Made by a program: the position numbers and the translations under genes. This document shows, one piece after another, positions 17,318-26,827 of a stretch of 64,000 nucleotides of DNA. How positions within the stretch are numbered: position 1 is the first letter of the stretch; each line of letters begins with the position of its first letter. This DNA comes from Pectinatus haikarae (GTDB taxonomy: Bacteria; Bacillota; Negativicutes; Selenomonadales; Selenomonadaceae): assembly GCF_030813505.1 (NCBI RefSeq), contig NZ_JAUSUE010000009.1. One strand, written 5' to 3'. Under the pieces are notes generated by a model that was not told where the DNA came from, did not search any database, and saw only the letters and a list, made by a program, of their open reading frames with translations.

Positions 17318-19543
17318 CTATACTTTTTCCAAGGGTGCATATTTTTGCATCAATTTTTTTATACCAAGCTCCGGAAAAGCTATCGTGAGCTGAATTTCCT
17401 CCCCGCTTCCTTTCACCGACACAATAGTGCCTGTTCCCCATTTACTGTGTTTTGCCTTATCGCCTGCCTTCCATTCCACACTCATATCCGGTTTTACTCC
17501 GGGCCGCGCCGCAGCCGATGAACTGCTGTAAGGAGATTTTTTTATATAATCTTTCGCACTGCGCATATGCTCATTCTTTAAAGGTGAAGCAACAAATGCA
17601 TTAGTCAAAATCTTTGACTGCTCCTGTTCTATATATTGAACAGGAATTTCCTTCAAAAATCTGGACGGCGGATACATCACTGTTCTTCCATATATCATGC
17701 GGCTTTTCGCATTGGTGAGGTACAGCTTTCTTTGCGCTCTGGTTATTCCGACATAGCATGTACGCCTTTCTTCTTCTATTTCCTCTTCATTCATTAATGT
17801 ACGCGAATGAGGAAAAATTCCTTCTTCCATACCGGCCATAAAGACTACAGGAAATTCCAGACCTTTTGCCGCATGGAGTGTCATCAGTGTTACCCTGTCT
17901 TCATCAAAATCCGCATTATCTATATCAGCAACAAGGGAAACTGAATTAAGAAAATTTTCCAGACTGGAATTTTCTTCATTTTCTTTTTCAAAATCCTTGG
18001 CAACGCTCAACAATTCTTTCAAGTTTTCAATGCGTGTCTCATTTTCTATTTTCTGTTCAGCCTGAAGCTCAATCATATAGCCAGACTCATCCATAACCAG
18101 CTGGATAAACTCATGTACTGTCATATCCGTCTGTGCTGTCATCATTCTAAAAATAAGTTCGGCAAAAGAAGCAAGTGACGTTTTTGCCTTGGCTGACAAC
18201 CCAGGGATCGCATCAGTACTTGAAACAGCATCAAAAATCCCCATATTATTAGCTGATGCAAATTCACCTATTTTGCTTAAGGTGGTCGCTCCCAAGCCTC
18301 TTTTAGGCACATTGATTATACGCATAAGACTTACTTGATCATCCGGATTAAAGATGACTTTTAAGTACGCCATTATATCTTTTATTTCTTTTCTGTCATA
18401 AAATTTCAGGCCGCCTACCATAGTATAAGGCACCCCTGCCCGCATGAACCCTTCTTCCAATGAGCGAGACTGCGCGTTCGTTCTATATAAAACGGCCATG
18501 TCATTATAAGAAGTGTTATAAATAGTATTCTGCTTGATCGCGTTTTCTGCTATATAGCGTGCCTCATCCCGTTCATTGAAAGATTCATAAATGGCTATCT
18601 TGTCACCTTGCGGATTTTCCGTCCAAAGCTCTTTTGGTTTACGGTTCAGGTTATTTTCAATAACTGCATTTGCCGCAGCCAAAATATTCTGTGTTGATCT
18701 ATAATTTTGTTCCAATTTTATAACGGCGGCTTCCTGATAATCCTTTTCAAAATCCATAATATTTCTTATATCGGCACCGCGCCAGCCATATATTGATTGA
18801 TCCGCATCACCAACAACGCATAAATTGCGATACTTAGCGGCAAGTATTTTTGTAAGACGGTATTGTGCCCCATTTGTATCTTGATATTCATCAACTAATA
18901 CATAATGAAATCTTTCCTGATATTTTTCTCTCACTTCTTTGTTTTGCTCGAGAAGCTCAACAGCTATCATCAGCAGATCGTCAAAGTCAAGCGCATTATT
19001 ATCCACCAAATGTTTTTGATACATTGTATAAATTTCGGCTGTTTTTTGTTCAAAAAAATCTCCTGCCTGTCCGGCAAAATCCGCTGGTGCAAGCATTATA
19101 TTTTTGGCATTGGAAATAGCCGACTGGATACCATAAGGAGCATATTGCTTTTCATCAAGATTCAATTCCTTTAAGCAATTTTTTATAAGTGTCTGCGAAT
19201 CCGCAGTATCATAGATGGTAAAGTTCTTTTTATATTTACCGGTATGTTCTATTTCCATTCTAAGCAGACGGGCACAAAAAGAATGAAACGTACTGAGCCA
19301 GACATTTTTAGCGGTATCACCGATCATTGTATCAGCGCGGTCGCGCATTTCAGCAGCCGCCTTATTAGTAAAAGTTATCGCCAGAATATGATACGGTGAA
19401 ATGCCTTTTTGCAGAAGATATGCTATTTTGCATGTCAGCACTCTTGTTTTGCCGGAACCTGCACCCGCCATTATCAGCAATGCCCCTTCTGTATGTTCCA
19501 CGGCTTTTTTCTGCGCCGGATTGAGTCCGTCAAATATATTCAA
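17318..19543 (-). CDS. pcrA: ATP-dependent 3'-5' DNA helicase PcrA/UvrD
   Basis: SF1A helicase for repair and removal of RecA or stalled polymerase. 741 aa from the TTG at 19,543 (reads NIFDGLNPAQKKAVEH after Met), chosen because AGGAGG lies five bases upstream; the longest frame starts five codons earlier, upstream of that site. Walker A AGAGSGKTR, motif II VLVDEYQDTN, motif III GDADQSIYGWRGAD and motif VI ERRTCYVGITRAQ are present. The C-terminal tail (AGDKAKHSKWGTGTIVSVKG) is the Tudor-like RNA polymerase-binding domain. Confidence 0.96.
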   Translation of the reverse strand: MNIFDGLNPAQKKAVEHTEGALLIMAGAGSGKTRVLTCKIAYLLQKGISPYHILAITFTNKAAAEMRDRADTMIGDTAKNVWLSTFHSFCARLLRMEIEHTGKYKKNFTIYDTADSQTLIKNCLKELNLDEKQYAPYGIQSAISNAKNIMLAPADFAGQAGDFFEQKTAEIYTMYQKHLVDNNALDFDDLLMIAVELLEQNKEVREKYQERFHYVLVDEYQDTNGAQYRLTKILAAKYRNLCVVGDADQSIYGWRGADIRNIMDFEKDYQEAAVIKLEQNYRSTQNILAAANAVIENNLNRKPKELWTENPQGDKIAIYESFNERDEARYIAENAIKQNTIYNTSYNDMAVLYRTNAQSRSLEEGFMRAGVPYTMVGGLKFYDRKEIKDIMAYLKVIFNPDDQVSLMRIINVPKRGLGATTLSKIGEFASANNMGIFDAVSSTDAIPGLSAKAKTSLASFAELIFRMMTAQTDMTVHEFIQLVMDESGYMIELQAEQKIENETRIENLKELLSVAKDFEKENEENSSLENFLNSVSLVADIDNADFDEDRVTLMTLHAAKGLEFPVVFMAGMEEGIFPHSRTLMNEEEIEEERRTCYVGITRAQRKLYLTNAKSRMIYGRTVMYPPSRFLKEIPVQYIEQEQSKILTNAFVASPLKNEHMRSAKDYIKKSPYSSSSAAARPGVKPDMSVEWKAGDKAKHSKWGTGTIVSVKGSGEEIQLTIAFPELGIKKLMQKYAPLEKV

Positions 19544-19578
19544 AATATCCTCCTGCAATTTTTATTTTATAATAATGC

Positions 19579-19625
19579 CAAACAAAGAAATGCTGCCGCA
19601 TTAATTAGCTAACACAGCAGCATTT
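19579..19625 (-). terminator. Intrinsic terminator after the CBS/DRTGG pyrophosphatase
   Basis: Stem AAATGCTGC/GCAGCATTT with a roughly 18-base loop (19,588-19,625), followed on the minus strand by TTTCTTTGTTTGG. It lies within 10 bases of the pyrophosphatase stop and just before pcrA. Confidence 0.6.
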
Positions 19626-19631
19626 ATCCGA

Positions 19632-21281
19632 TCAACTCTTTGTATATTTTTTGGCCGCCTCGGTAAGCTGCGGTATTATCTGTTTTTTGCGCGACATTAC
19701 TCCAGGCAGATAAATTATATTATCTGATGCATCATTTTTGAATGCCTCTCCTATAAGAGTTTTTGGTTCTCCCACAAACAATAGGTTTGTCGCCTCTTCA
19801 AGGATATTTGTGATCATGACGAGACACATATCATAGTTGTCTTTTTCACACACCTGCTTCATATTTTTCAGCAGTTCGTCTTTTCTTTTTAATATATCTT
19901 CACTATCCATAACGGAAGTCTGACTCACGATCACCCGCCGGTCACCTATCTGAAATTCCTTCATATCATTTTTTACGATCTCCAGAGCCGTCATACCGGC
20001 AACGTCAGAGCCTGCCTTAAGAAGCTCCATACCATATTTATTAACATCAACTTCAGCAATTTGTGCCAAGGCTTCCGCCGTTTCTTTGTCATGAGGCGTA
20101 CAGGTGGGCGATTTGAAAAGCACTGTATCCGATATTATGGCAGAAAGCATCAATCCCGCTATTTGCCTTGGTATTTCCACATTATACTGAAAATACATAT
20201 CTGCCACTATCGTGCTTGTGCAGCCTACACGATCCTGTCTGGTAAATATTGGTTCACCTGTCTGCAATCCGCCCAGCCTGTGATGATCTATTATTTCAAG
20301 GATGCGTGCCTCTTCAATACCTTCAACAGCTTGTGTCCGTTCATTGTGATCTACCAAAATCAATTCTGTCTTCTCCGGTTCCATCATTTTGTCGGCACTT
20401 ACCATACCCACTACCTGATCATTTTCTACTACCGGATAATTGCGGAATTTCTTTTTTTCCATTATGCCTTTTATATCACTGAGCATATCAGTAGGTTTAA
20501 AATATGTAACATCAGTCTGCATGATGCGTGATATCGGAACACACTGATTGATAAGCCGGGCGCATGTATATGTATCATACGGTGTCAATAGAACAATGAC
20601 GCCTCTGTGCCGGGCTTCCTCTATCACTTCCGCAGGGACTTTCCCGTTGCCGGTGATTATAAGACATGTTATTTTCTTTTCAAGGCAGGCCTTCAGCGTA
20701 GCTGCCATCCTGTCGCCCACCAGTACTACATCATTCTCTTCGATTATTTCCTCTATCATCCGCAGGCTGCCTGCAGCTATACGGACATCACCGTCAATTA
20801 CCTTATTTTCATCGCCGTCAACCATCACCATCCCGTCAATAATTGAAAGCACATCCTTCACAGTTACCCTGGTATCTGAAAAGCTTTGCATCCCAAGATC
20901 ATCAAAATAGCGCTTGGCAAGATCACTTACTGTGACTATTCCCACTAAGGCACTTTTTCCAGCCACAACTGGAATAGATTTAACGTCAGTTTCCCGCATC
21001 AGCTTTCCCAGACTGCGAAGGTTATCATTTTCGCTTATTACAGTATGATTTTCCGGCATTATATCGCTTACACGCGGATATATGTCAGTAACCAATTCGG
21101 GACTTTTCATATTAAAATAGTTCAGTGCGAATTCGGTCTCTTTATTTATCTTGCCCGCACGTGCGGCAACGGCATCAGTCCCCAGAGATCTTTTAAAATT
21201 AGCATAGCTGATGGCAGAGCAGATAGAATCCGTGTCGGGGTTCCTGTGTCCTATAACATATATCGGTTTTTTTTCATGCAT
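19632..21281 (-). CDS. Manganese-dependent inorganic pyrophosphatase with regulatory CBS-DRTGG-CBS insert
   Basis: Family II pyrophosphatase hydrolysing PPi, with an inserted nucleotide-sensing module. 549 aa: DHH-domain start GHRNPDTDSICSA (residues 11-23), CBS pair interrupted by a DRTGG domain (about 65-305), then the rest of DHH (VDHNERTQ, DHHRLGG, CTSTIVADMY) and the C-terminal DHHA2 domain with SRKKQ near the end. Relatives are inhibited by AMP/ADP and activated by ATP or diadenosine polyphosphates; that regulation is inferred here. ATG follows GGAGG. Downstream of rqcH, with about 100 bases between. Confidence 0.93.
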   Translation of the reverse strand: MHEKKPIYVIGHRNPDTDSICSAISYANFKRSLGTDAVAARAGKINKETEFALNYFNMKSPELVTDIYPRVSDIMPENHTVISENDNLRSLGKLMRETDVKSIPVVAGKSALVGIVTVSDLAKRYFDDLGMQSFSDTRVTVKDVLSIIDGMVMVDGDENKVIDGDVRIAAGSLRMIEEIIEENDVVLVGDRMAATLKACLEKKITCLIITGNGKVPAEVIEEARHRGVIVLLTPYDTYTCARLINQCVPISRIMQTDVTYFKPTDMLSDIKGIMEKKKFRNYPVVENDQVVGMVSADKMMEPEKTELILVDHNERTQAVEGIEEARILEIIDHHRLGGLQTGEPIFTRQDRVGCTSTIVADMYFQYNVEIPRQIAGLMLSAIISDTVLFKSPTCTPHDKETAEALAQIAEVDVNKYGMELLKAGSDVAGMTALEIVKNDMKEFQIGDRRVIVSQTSVMDSEDILKRKDELLKNMKQVCEKDNYDMCLVMITNILEEATNLLFVGEPKTLIGEAFKNDASDNIIYLPGVMSRKKQIIPQLTEAAKKYTKS

Positions 21282-21380
21282 TAAAAATACTACCTCCAGA
21301 TCATTTCATATCATCTAAGTATATCTTGGATAATATTATACATCAAATACCATTCACACAAAAGATTTACATAGTATTTT

Positions 21381-23126
21381 TTATATCTGCTTCAGTTTTT
21401 GCAGCAAATTTTCCTTTACGGTGACGTATAACGTTTTATTATTGGTAAAAATGACAGACCCGGGCTTTGCTCCTGACGGTTTTTTTACATATCTGCACAT
21501 TGTGTAGTCAACAGGCACTTTTGATGAATTTCTGGCTTTTGAATAATAAGCGGCCAGCATTGCAGCCTCTTCTATACTTTGTTGTTCCGGCAGCCTGCCC
21601 GCTGTCCGTATTATTACATGCGAACCCGGTATGTTTTTTGTATGCAGCCATATATCATCCGGCTGTGCTGTCTTCAGCGTAAGTCTGTCATTCTGGAAAT
21701 TATTTTTCCCCACAAGGACCTCACTTCCGTCCGACAGAATAAATTTAAACGGAGTTGACACAGGAAGTGCCATTCGTTTGCGTTTTTCTTCTTGAATATA
21801 GCCATTTTTTACAAGTTCTGCCCTTATATCGGCAATCTCTGAAAGGGCAGAAGACGACTCAAGAGAAAGTTCTATAGTGGTCAGATATTCTATATTAAAG
21901 GAACAGCAGGCTAGCTGTTCCTTTAATATTTTTTCCGCACGGCGCAGCTTATCATATTTATTGTAATATTTTTGCATATTTTGAATGACTGTCAGCTTTT
22001 TATCCATTGCAATCTTTAATAGTGTCCCATTTTCATCATATATATCGGGTACTGCAATCATATCATCCATATGATCCTTAAATTGATATTGATAAGTCAT
22101 GATATTATCTGCTTTGTTTTTTTGTTCCTGAGCATTTTGGGCAGCCTGAAGTTCCTTGATCAATTTTTCCTTTTTATTTTTCTGACGAGTCAGCTCATTT
22201 ACTGCTGCTTTACGGAGCTGCTCCTTCTCCGGCGATATATAATCATCAATCAAAACATATGCCGCTTCCAGCATCATGCTCATTGTCGGAAACTTTTTTA
22301 CCTGCTGCTGATAATTATGTAGCGGAAAAGCAGCCATCGCTATCACTTTATTTCCATCATTTTGTATAAATAAAGGCATAAATTGCTTTTCTTTATAAAG
22401 AGAAATGATTTCCTGCAGTGCTCCTGTCAGAGAAGAAAAATCATCATCATTCAATTTATTCACTGGTATATCAGCAGGTAATCCCGCTAAAAACAATAAT
22501 TCTCTGACTGTCACCGGGCCAAACCCTGCTCCCAGCTGCAAAACAGCCTTATATATACTTTTATCGCTCTGCTCTCTCACACGGGAAATAAAATTCTCCT
22601 CGGTTGTCAACAGTACATTGATGCTCTCCTGAGGAGGCGGCGGCAGATATGTCTGCTGAGGCAAAACTGTACGCACCCGGCTGCTGTTAACACCTACACG
22701 CCTCAGAGAATCAATAACAATGTCATTTTGCACCAATATCACGTTGCTGTACTTTCCCATCAGCTCCACATAAAGTTTTTTTGTAATTATCAGCGCGCCG
22801 GCACCCAAAGTATCTATTTCAAACACCATTACCCGATCCAATCCCAGCTGAGATACCCCTGCTATCCGTCCGCCTTCAAACTGTTTTCGCAAAAGCATAC
22901 AAAAAGTCGGCGGTTCCGGAGGATTCTCAGGCTGCTCCGCCGCTATAGCCGCAAAAGCCATACGCGGGTCCGTACAGAGATGCAGTATATACGTTTTTCC
23001 CGGCAGACGTACAGAAATATATATATCAGCTTTGCGTGGCTGACAAATTTTATCAACACGCCCGCCAGTCAATATTTTATTCAGTTCATATACAGATGCA
23101 TAAAGAGAAAACCCATCGAGACCCAT
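21381..23126 (-). CDS. rqcH: Rqc2 homolog RqcH (NFACT protein, ribosome quality control)
   Basis: RqcH binds obstructed 50S subunits with peptidyl-tRNA and recruits tRNA-Ala to add C-terminal alanine tails that mark nascent chains for degradation. Older annotation calls the family fibronectin-binding protein. 581 aa: NFACT-N domain with the D97-R98 pair (GLDRVMVFEID) needed for Ala-tailing, a helix-hairpin-helix region, a long coiled coil (about 300-420, rich in Lys/Glu/Gln) and NFACT-R (LSDGSEVLVGKNNFQND, DIWLHTKNIPGSHVII). ATG after GGAG. A 26-base perfect palindrome lies about 50 bases upstream of the start. Confidence 0.94.
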   Translation of the reverse strand: MGLDGFSLYASVYELNKILTGGRVDKICQPRKADIYISVRLPGKTYILHLCTDPRMAFAAIAAEQPENPPEPPTFCMLLRKQFEGGRIAGVSQLGLDRVMVFEIDTLGAGALIITKKLYVELMGKYSNVILVQNDIVIDSLRRVGVNSSRVRTVLPQQTYLPPPPQESINVLLTTEENFISRVREQSDKSIYKAVLQLGAGFGPVTVRELLFLAGLPADIPVNKLNDDDFSSLTGALQEIISLYKEKQFMPLFIQNDGNKVIAMAAFPLHNYQQQVKKFPTMSMMLEAAYVLIDDYISPEKEQLRKAAVNELTRQKNKKEKLIKELQAAQNAQEQKNKADNIMTYQYQFKDHMDDMIAVPDIYDENGTLLKIAMDKKLTVIQNMQKYYNKYDKLRRAEKILKEQLACCSFNIEYLTTIELSLESSSALSEIADIRAELVKNGYIQEEKRKRMALPVSTPFKFILSDGSEVLVGKNNFQNDRLTLKTAQPDDIWLHTKNIPGSHVIIRTAGRLPEQQSIEEAAMLAAYYSKARNSSKVPVDYTMCRYVKKPSGAKPGSVIFTNNKTLYVTVKENLLQKLKQI

Positions 23127-23173
23127 TATTCTTCTCCTTCACTTCATAAAAGCTTTTACCGTAAAATAAATTT

Positions 23174-23199
23174 AAATTTCAGCTGATCAGCTGAAATTT
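23174..23199. promoter_or_regulatory. Perfect 26-base palindrome upstream of rqcH
   Basis: AAATTTCAGCTGA followed directly by its exact reverse complement. It is 48-73 bases upstream of the rqcH start and about 140 bases before the hisD promoter. No gene ends nearby, so a terminator role is unlikely. An operator for a dimeric regulator or a cruciform-forming site is possible. No protein is assigned. Confidence 0.5.
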
Positions 23200-23334
23200 T
23201 CTTGCAATTAAATCATTATATAAAGGATCAATAGTTTGCAGTTCATTAAAGATGAACACACACCCAAACTGATCCAATCACGGGACAAAAATAATAGACT
23301 GAGTATATCATCTATGTATATTGCGGTCAAATTA

Positions 23335-23363
23335 TTGCAATAATCCCGTCTCGACGTTACAAT
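23335..23363 (+). promoter_or_regulatory. Sigma-A promoter of the hisD-family gene
   Basis: TTGCAA (23,335-23,340), 17-base spacer, TACAAT (23,358-23,363). The predicted start is about 37 bases before the ATG, leaving room only for the AAGGGG ribosome site. Confidence 0.7.
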
Positions 23364-23406
23364 ACTAAGTAATCTTTATAAAAAACACAAGGGGATTTGA
23401 TAAAAA

Positions 23407-24669
23407 ATGCAAACCATTAAAAAAGCTGCCCATAAAACTTATGAACGTACCCCCGAGCTTATCCGCAGTGTGGAATCAATAATAAAAAGCGTAAAAGAAA
23501 AAGGTGATGACGCATTAAAAACATTGAGTGAAAAATTCGATGGCATACCTCTAAAGAATATCAAAGTTTCCCGGCAGGACATTGAAGAAGCTTATAAGCT
23601 GATCAGTCCGGAGACTATAAGGCATTTAAAATTTGCCGCCAGTCAAATAGAATTTTACGCGAAGAAGCAGCTTGAATGTTTGAAAGAACTTGAAATCCCC
23701 AGCAAAGTGGACGGAGTGACATTAGGTCACAGGCTTATACCTGTGGATGCATGCGGGGCATACGTGCCCGGCGGCAGATATCCTCTGCCGAGTACAGCAT
23801 TGATGCTGGCAATACCGGCAAAGGTCGCCGGTGTGAAGAGAATAGCCGCAGTAAGTCCCGCTTCAAAGAAATATGGAAAAATCCATCCCGCAGTACTGGT
23901 GGCTATGGATATAGCCGGTGTCAATGAAATATATTGCGTAGGCGGAGCACAGGCAGTCGGTGCACTGACCTATGGTACATCGACAATAACACCGGTCGAT
24001 ATGATAGTAGGTCCCGGCAACAGATACGTCACAGAAGCCAAAAGACAGGTCCTCGGTGAAGTAGGGATAGACAGTCTTGCAGGACCCAGTGAGGTACTGA
24101 TAATAGCTGACGGCACTACACATGCCGATTATACAGCAATGGATATTCTTGCGCAGAGCGAACATGATCCGAACGCAAGAGCAATTTTAATTACAACGGA
24201 TAAAAAATATGCCGAAGAAGTAGAAGAAAAAATAAAAAAATATGTAAAAGAATTGCCCACAGGTGAAACAGCCTATAAATCATGGGAAGATAACGGCATT
24301 ATCCTTCTCGCCGAAAATGAAAACGAAATGGTGGACGCGGCAAATAAACTGGCTCCTGAACACCTTGAAATACATACCGCAGACTCTGTCAAACTCAGCG
24401 GCCGACTCAAAAATTATGGATCACTATTTATCGGGGAATATACGCCGGTGGCTTTTGGTGACTATTGCTCAGGGACTAATCACACTCTGCCGACGATGCG
24501 CACAGCCAGATATTCAAATGGTGTTTATGTGGGAACCTTCATTAAAACATCCTTTTATCAGCATATAACTCAGACAGGCTGCAAAAACCTTGCCGATACC
24601 TGTATGCATCTGGCAGAAGTAGAGGGACTTATGGCACACCAAAAATCTGTTTCCATACGACTCGAATAA
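23407..24669 (+). CDS. hisD: Histidinol dehydrogenase family protein (solitary hisD)
   Basis: HisD oxidises L-histidinol to L-histidine with two NAD+. 420 aa, normal length, with conserved VGPGNRYVTEAKR, AGPSEVLIIAD, AQSEHDPNA (zinc-site Gln/His), catalytic APEHLEI and SGTNHTLPT. It is not next to other his genes; it stands alone with its own promoter, before dapF. The segment GAYVPGGRYPLPSTALM has GGRY where many histidine-operon enzymes have GGT; some relatives with GGRY, such as sulfopropanediol dehydrogenase HpsN, oxidise other alcohols. Family is certain; the substrate histidinol is likely but not proven by context. Confidence 0.75.
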   Translation: MQTIKKAAHKTYERTPELIRSVESIIKSVKEKGDDALKTLSEKFDGIPLKNIKVSRQDIEEAYKLISPETIRHLKFAASQIEFYAKKQLECLKELEIPSKVDGVTLGHRLIPVDACGAYVPGGRYPLPSTALMLAIPAKVAGVKRIAAVSPASKKYGKIHPAVLVAMDIAGVNEIYCVGGAQAVGALTYGTSTITPVDMIVGPGNRYVTEAKRQVLGEVGIDSLAGPSEVLIIADGTTHADYTAMDILAQSEHDPNARAILITTDKKYAEEVEEKIKKYVKELPTGETAYKSWEDNGIILLAENENEMVDAANKLAPEHLEIHTADSVKLSGRLKNYGSLFIGEYTPVAFGDYCSGTNHTLPTMRTARYSNGVYVGTFIKTSFYQHITQTGCKNLADTCMHLAEVEGLMAHQKSVSIRLE

Positions 24670-24701
24670 TATTCGGATATTCTTTTCTTTTTTCAATATA
24701 G

Positions 24702-24730
24702 TTGCATTAAATGCAAATAGATATTACAAT
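24702..24730 (+). promoter_or_regulatory. Sigma-A promoter of dapF with overlapping palindrome
   Basis: TTGCAT (24,702-24,707), 17-base spacer, TACAAT (24,725-24,730). The -35 and adjacent spacer form an odd palindrome, TTGCATT-A-AATGCAA (24,702-24,716), a possible operator that would block RNA polymerase. Confidence 0.6.
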
Positions 24731-24765
24731 TATTATGTATTACTATAAGGTCTGGAGGGTTTATT

Positions 24766-25605
24766 ATGCAATTAAAATTTTCCAAATGGCATGGCTGCGG
24801 TAATGATTTTGTCCTTGTCAATGGGTTCAATGAGAATATAAATGATATCCAGGAACATTCTGCCGCCATCTGTGACAGGCATTTTGGCGTAGGCGCGGAT
24901 GGTGTTATTCTCACACTGCCTTCTAAAACATGTGATTTTCGGATGCAGATATTTAATTCTGACGGCACTGAAGCCGAGATGTGCGGCAATGGTATACGCT
25001 GTTTTGCCCTTGATGCCTATAAATCCGGTCTCACCGATAAACTTTCTTTTACTGTAGAAACCAAAGCCGGTATTATGCGCCCGCGGCTGACAGCTGACAA
25101 TAAAGCATCTGTATGCGTAAATATGGGAGAACCAGTACTGGCTGGCGAACAGATTCCTGTAAAAGGCTGTGGCAGTGAACATATAATCAATAAACAAATA
25201 ACCGTTGATGACAATCAATTCTATATTACCTGTGTTTCCATGGGTAATCCTCATTGTGTTATTTTTGTTGATGATATTAAAAAAATCGATATTAATAAAT
25301 GGGGACCCGTACTGGAAAAATACGAAATTTTCCCCAATAAGACCAATGTGGAGTTCGTTCAGGTCATCAATCGCACTCATCTCCGTATGCGTGTATGGGA
25401 ACGGGGCGCTGCCATAACCTTGGCCTGCGGCACCGGTGCCTGCGCGTCACTTGTTGCTTCCGTCTTAAATGATCTATGTGACCGAAAAGCACGGCTCGAA
25501 CTTGACGGCGGCGATCTTGCCATCGCTTGGGACGAGACAGACAATAATGTATACATGACCGGTCCGGCGAAAAAAGTATTTGAAGGTATATATTACAGTG
25601 AATAA
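24766..25605 (+). CDS. dapF: Diaminopimelate epimerase
   Basis: Converts LL- to meso-diaminopimelate for lysine and peptidoglycan, cofactor-free with two cysteines. 279 aa. Both catalytic segments are visible: AEMCGNGIRC (residues around 69-78) and TLACGTGACAS (near 220). ATG has GGAGGG about eight bases upstream. The end overlaps the probable yicC start by eight bases. dapB and asd, other genes of this pathway, lie 11 kb downstream. Confidence 0.96.
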   Translation: MQLKFSKWHGCGNDFVLVNGFNENINDIQEHSAAICDRHFGVGADGVILTLPSKTCDFRMQIFNSDGTEAEMCGNGIRCFALDAYKSGLTDKLSFTVETKAGIMRPRLTADNKASVCVNMGEPVLAGEQIPVKGCGSEHIINKQITVDDNQFYITCVSMGNPHCVIFVDDIKKIDINKWGPVLEKYEIFPNKTNVEFVQVINRTHLRMRVWERGAAITLACGTGACASLVASVLNDLCDRKARLELDGGDLAIAWDETDNNVYMTGPAKKVFEGIYYSE

Positions 25606-26515
25606 AATAAAAAATCTGACTGTGCGAAGTATGACAGGCTTTGGTACAGCTGCCTGCGATAAAGAAAATTACAAAATAACCATAGAAATAAAGTCAGTCA
25701 ATAACAGGTACAAAGATGTATCTGCTCATCTGCCAATGGGACTGAGATCCTTGGAGCAGGTCATCAATGATTGCCTGAACAAATACTCGCTGCGCGGTAA
25801 AATCGACATATATGTCAACTTTATTGATAAGACTGGTGATAGCAACAGTATTACCGTCGACCGGAATCTTGTTTCTTCTTATCAAAAAGCGTTGACGAAA
25901 ATCGCTGGCATTATCAATTCAGAACCGCTCTCCGGCAATATGTCAATACATGAACTCATTGCTTTATCAGCCTATCCCGGCATACTGACAAGAGAAGATA
26001 AAATTCCTGACATTGAAAGTCTGCGGGATGATTTTATAAATACGCTGGAAGGAGCATTGGCAGTCTTTTTACAGATGAAATTGACGGAAGGAAAAAATCT
26101 TTGCCATGATATACTATATCGCATCGACATAATCCGAAAAAAGACCGGCTGTCTGTGCGAGCTTAATCCGGCAATAGTAGAAAAATACCGTCAGAATCTT
26201 ATAACTACCCTTGGAGAATATCTTAATGCTAATGATATAGACCAGACGCGCATAATTCAGGAAGCAGCTATTTACGCGGAAAAAACCAATTATACAGAAG
26301 AAACTACCAGATTAAAAAGCCATCTAGATCAATTTGAACAGACTCTTAAAGCCTGCGGCAATATCGGCAGGAAGCTGGATTTCATTGTTCAGGAAATGAA
26401 CCGGGAAATAAATACCATAGCTTCAAAGGCAAATTCTTCTCAGGCAGGTCAGCTTGTTGTTGATGTCAAAGGAGAAATAGAAAAAATCCGCGAACAAATA
26501 CAAAATATAGAATAG
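25598..26515 (+). CDS. YicC/YloC family endoribonuclease
   Basis: Homologs are stress-related endoribonucleases (E. coli YicC, B. subtilis YloC). The GTG at 25,598 gives 305 aa and overlaps dapF (GTGAATAA); a GAAGGT sits about 10 bases upstream. A TTG at 25,580 and the GTG at 25,622 are alternatives, but the conserved start SMTGFGTA lies after all of them. The conserved N domain (EIKSVNNRYKDVSAHLP) and C-terminal DUF1732 part (GRKLDFIVQEMNREINTIASKANS) are intact. First gene of the yloC-remA-gmk-rpoZ-coaBC order also seen in Bacillus subtilis. Confidence 0.92.
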   Translation: MNKIKNLTVRSMTGFGTAACDKENYKITIEIKSVNNRYKDVSAHLPMGLRSLEQVINDCLNKYSLRGKIDIYVNFIDKTGDSNSITVDRNLVSSYQKALTKIAGIINSEPLSGNMSIHELIALSAYPGILTREDKIPDIESLRDDFINTLEGALAVFLQMKLTEGKNLCHDILYRIDIIRKKTGCLCELNPAIVEKYRQNLITTLGEYLNANDIDQTRIIQEAAIYAEKTNYTEETTRLKSHLDQFEQTLKACGNIGRKLDFIVQEMNREINTIASKANSSQAGQLVVDVKGEIEKIREQIQNIE

Positions 26516-26554
26516 ATGCGCAGCTGCATTTATTTTAAGGAAAGGCTGGATCAT

Positions 26555-26827
26555 ATGAGTATTAAATTGATCAATATAGGCTTCGGAAATATTGTATCGG
26601 CAAACAGAGTAATTGCTATAGTCAGCCCGGAATCGGCACCCATAAAACGGATTATTCAGGAAGCCAGAGAAGCCGGTCAACTGATTGATGCTACTTACGG
26701 ACGCCGCACACGCGCTGTCATCATAGTCGACAGCGATCACGTGATTTTGTCTGCCATCCAACCAGAAACAGTAGCCAATCGTATAATTGACGATAATAAT
26801 GACATAGCAAAGGATAAAGATAAATAA
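26555..26827 (+). CDS. remA: RemA-type extracellular matrix regulatory protein (DUF370)
   Basis: RemA is a DNA-binding ring-forming regulator that activates biofilm matrix and osmoprotection operons in Bacillus subtilis; its role in anaerobes is unknown. The ATG at 26,555 (MSIKLINIGFGN, after AAGGAAAGG) gives 90 aa. Conserved segments: IGFGNIVSANRVIAIVSPESAPIKR, here within residues 6-30, and ATYGRRTRAVIIVDSDHVILSA. The stop is immediately followed by the gmk ATG, so the two are translationally coupled. Confidence 0.93.
   Translation: MSIKLINIGFGNIVSANRVIAIVSPESAPIKRIIQEAREAGQLIDATYGRRTRAVIIVDSDHVILSAIQPETVANRIIDDNNDIAKDKDK

Noticed and set aside
21381..23126. Fibronectin-binding adhesin annotation for this gene
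   Set aside because: NFACT domain order and D97-R98 identify RqcH; no signal peptide or surface anchor.
24772..25380. 202-codon antisense frame opposite dapF
   Set aside because: Shadow of a highly conserved gene; composition follows dapF codon positions and no start signals are present.
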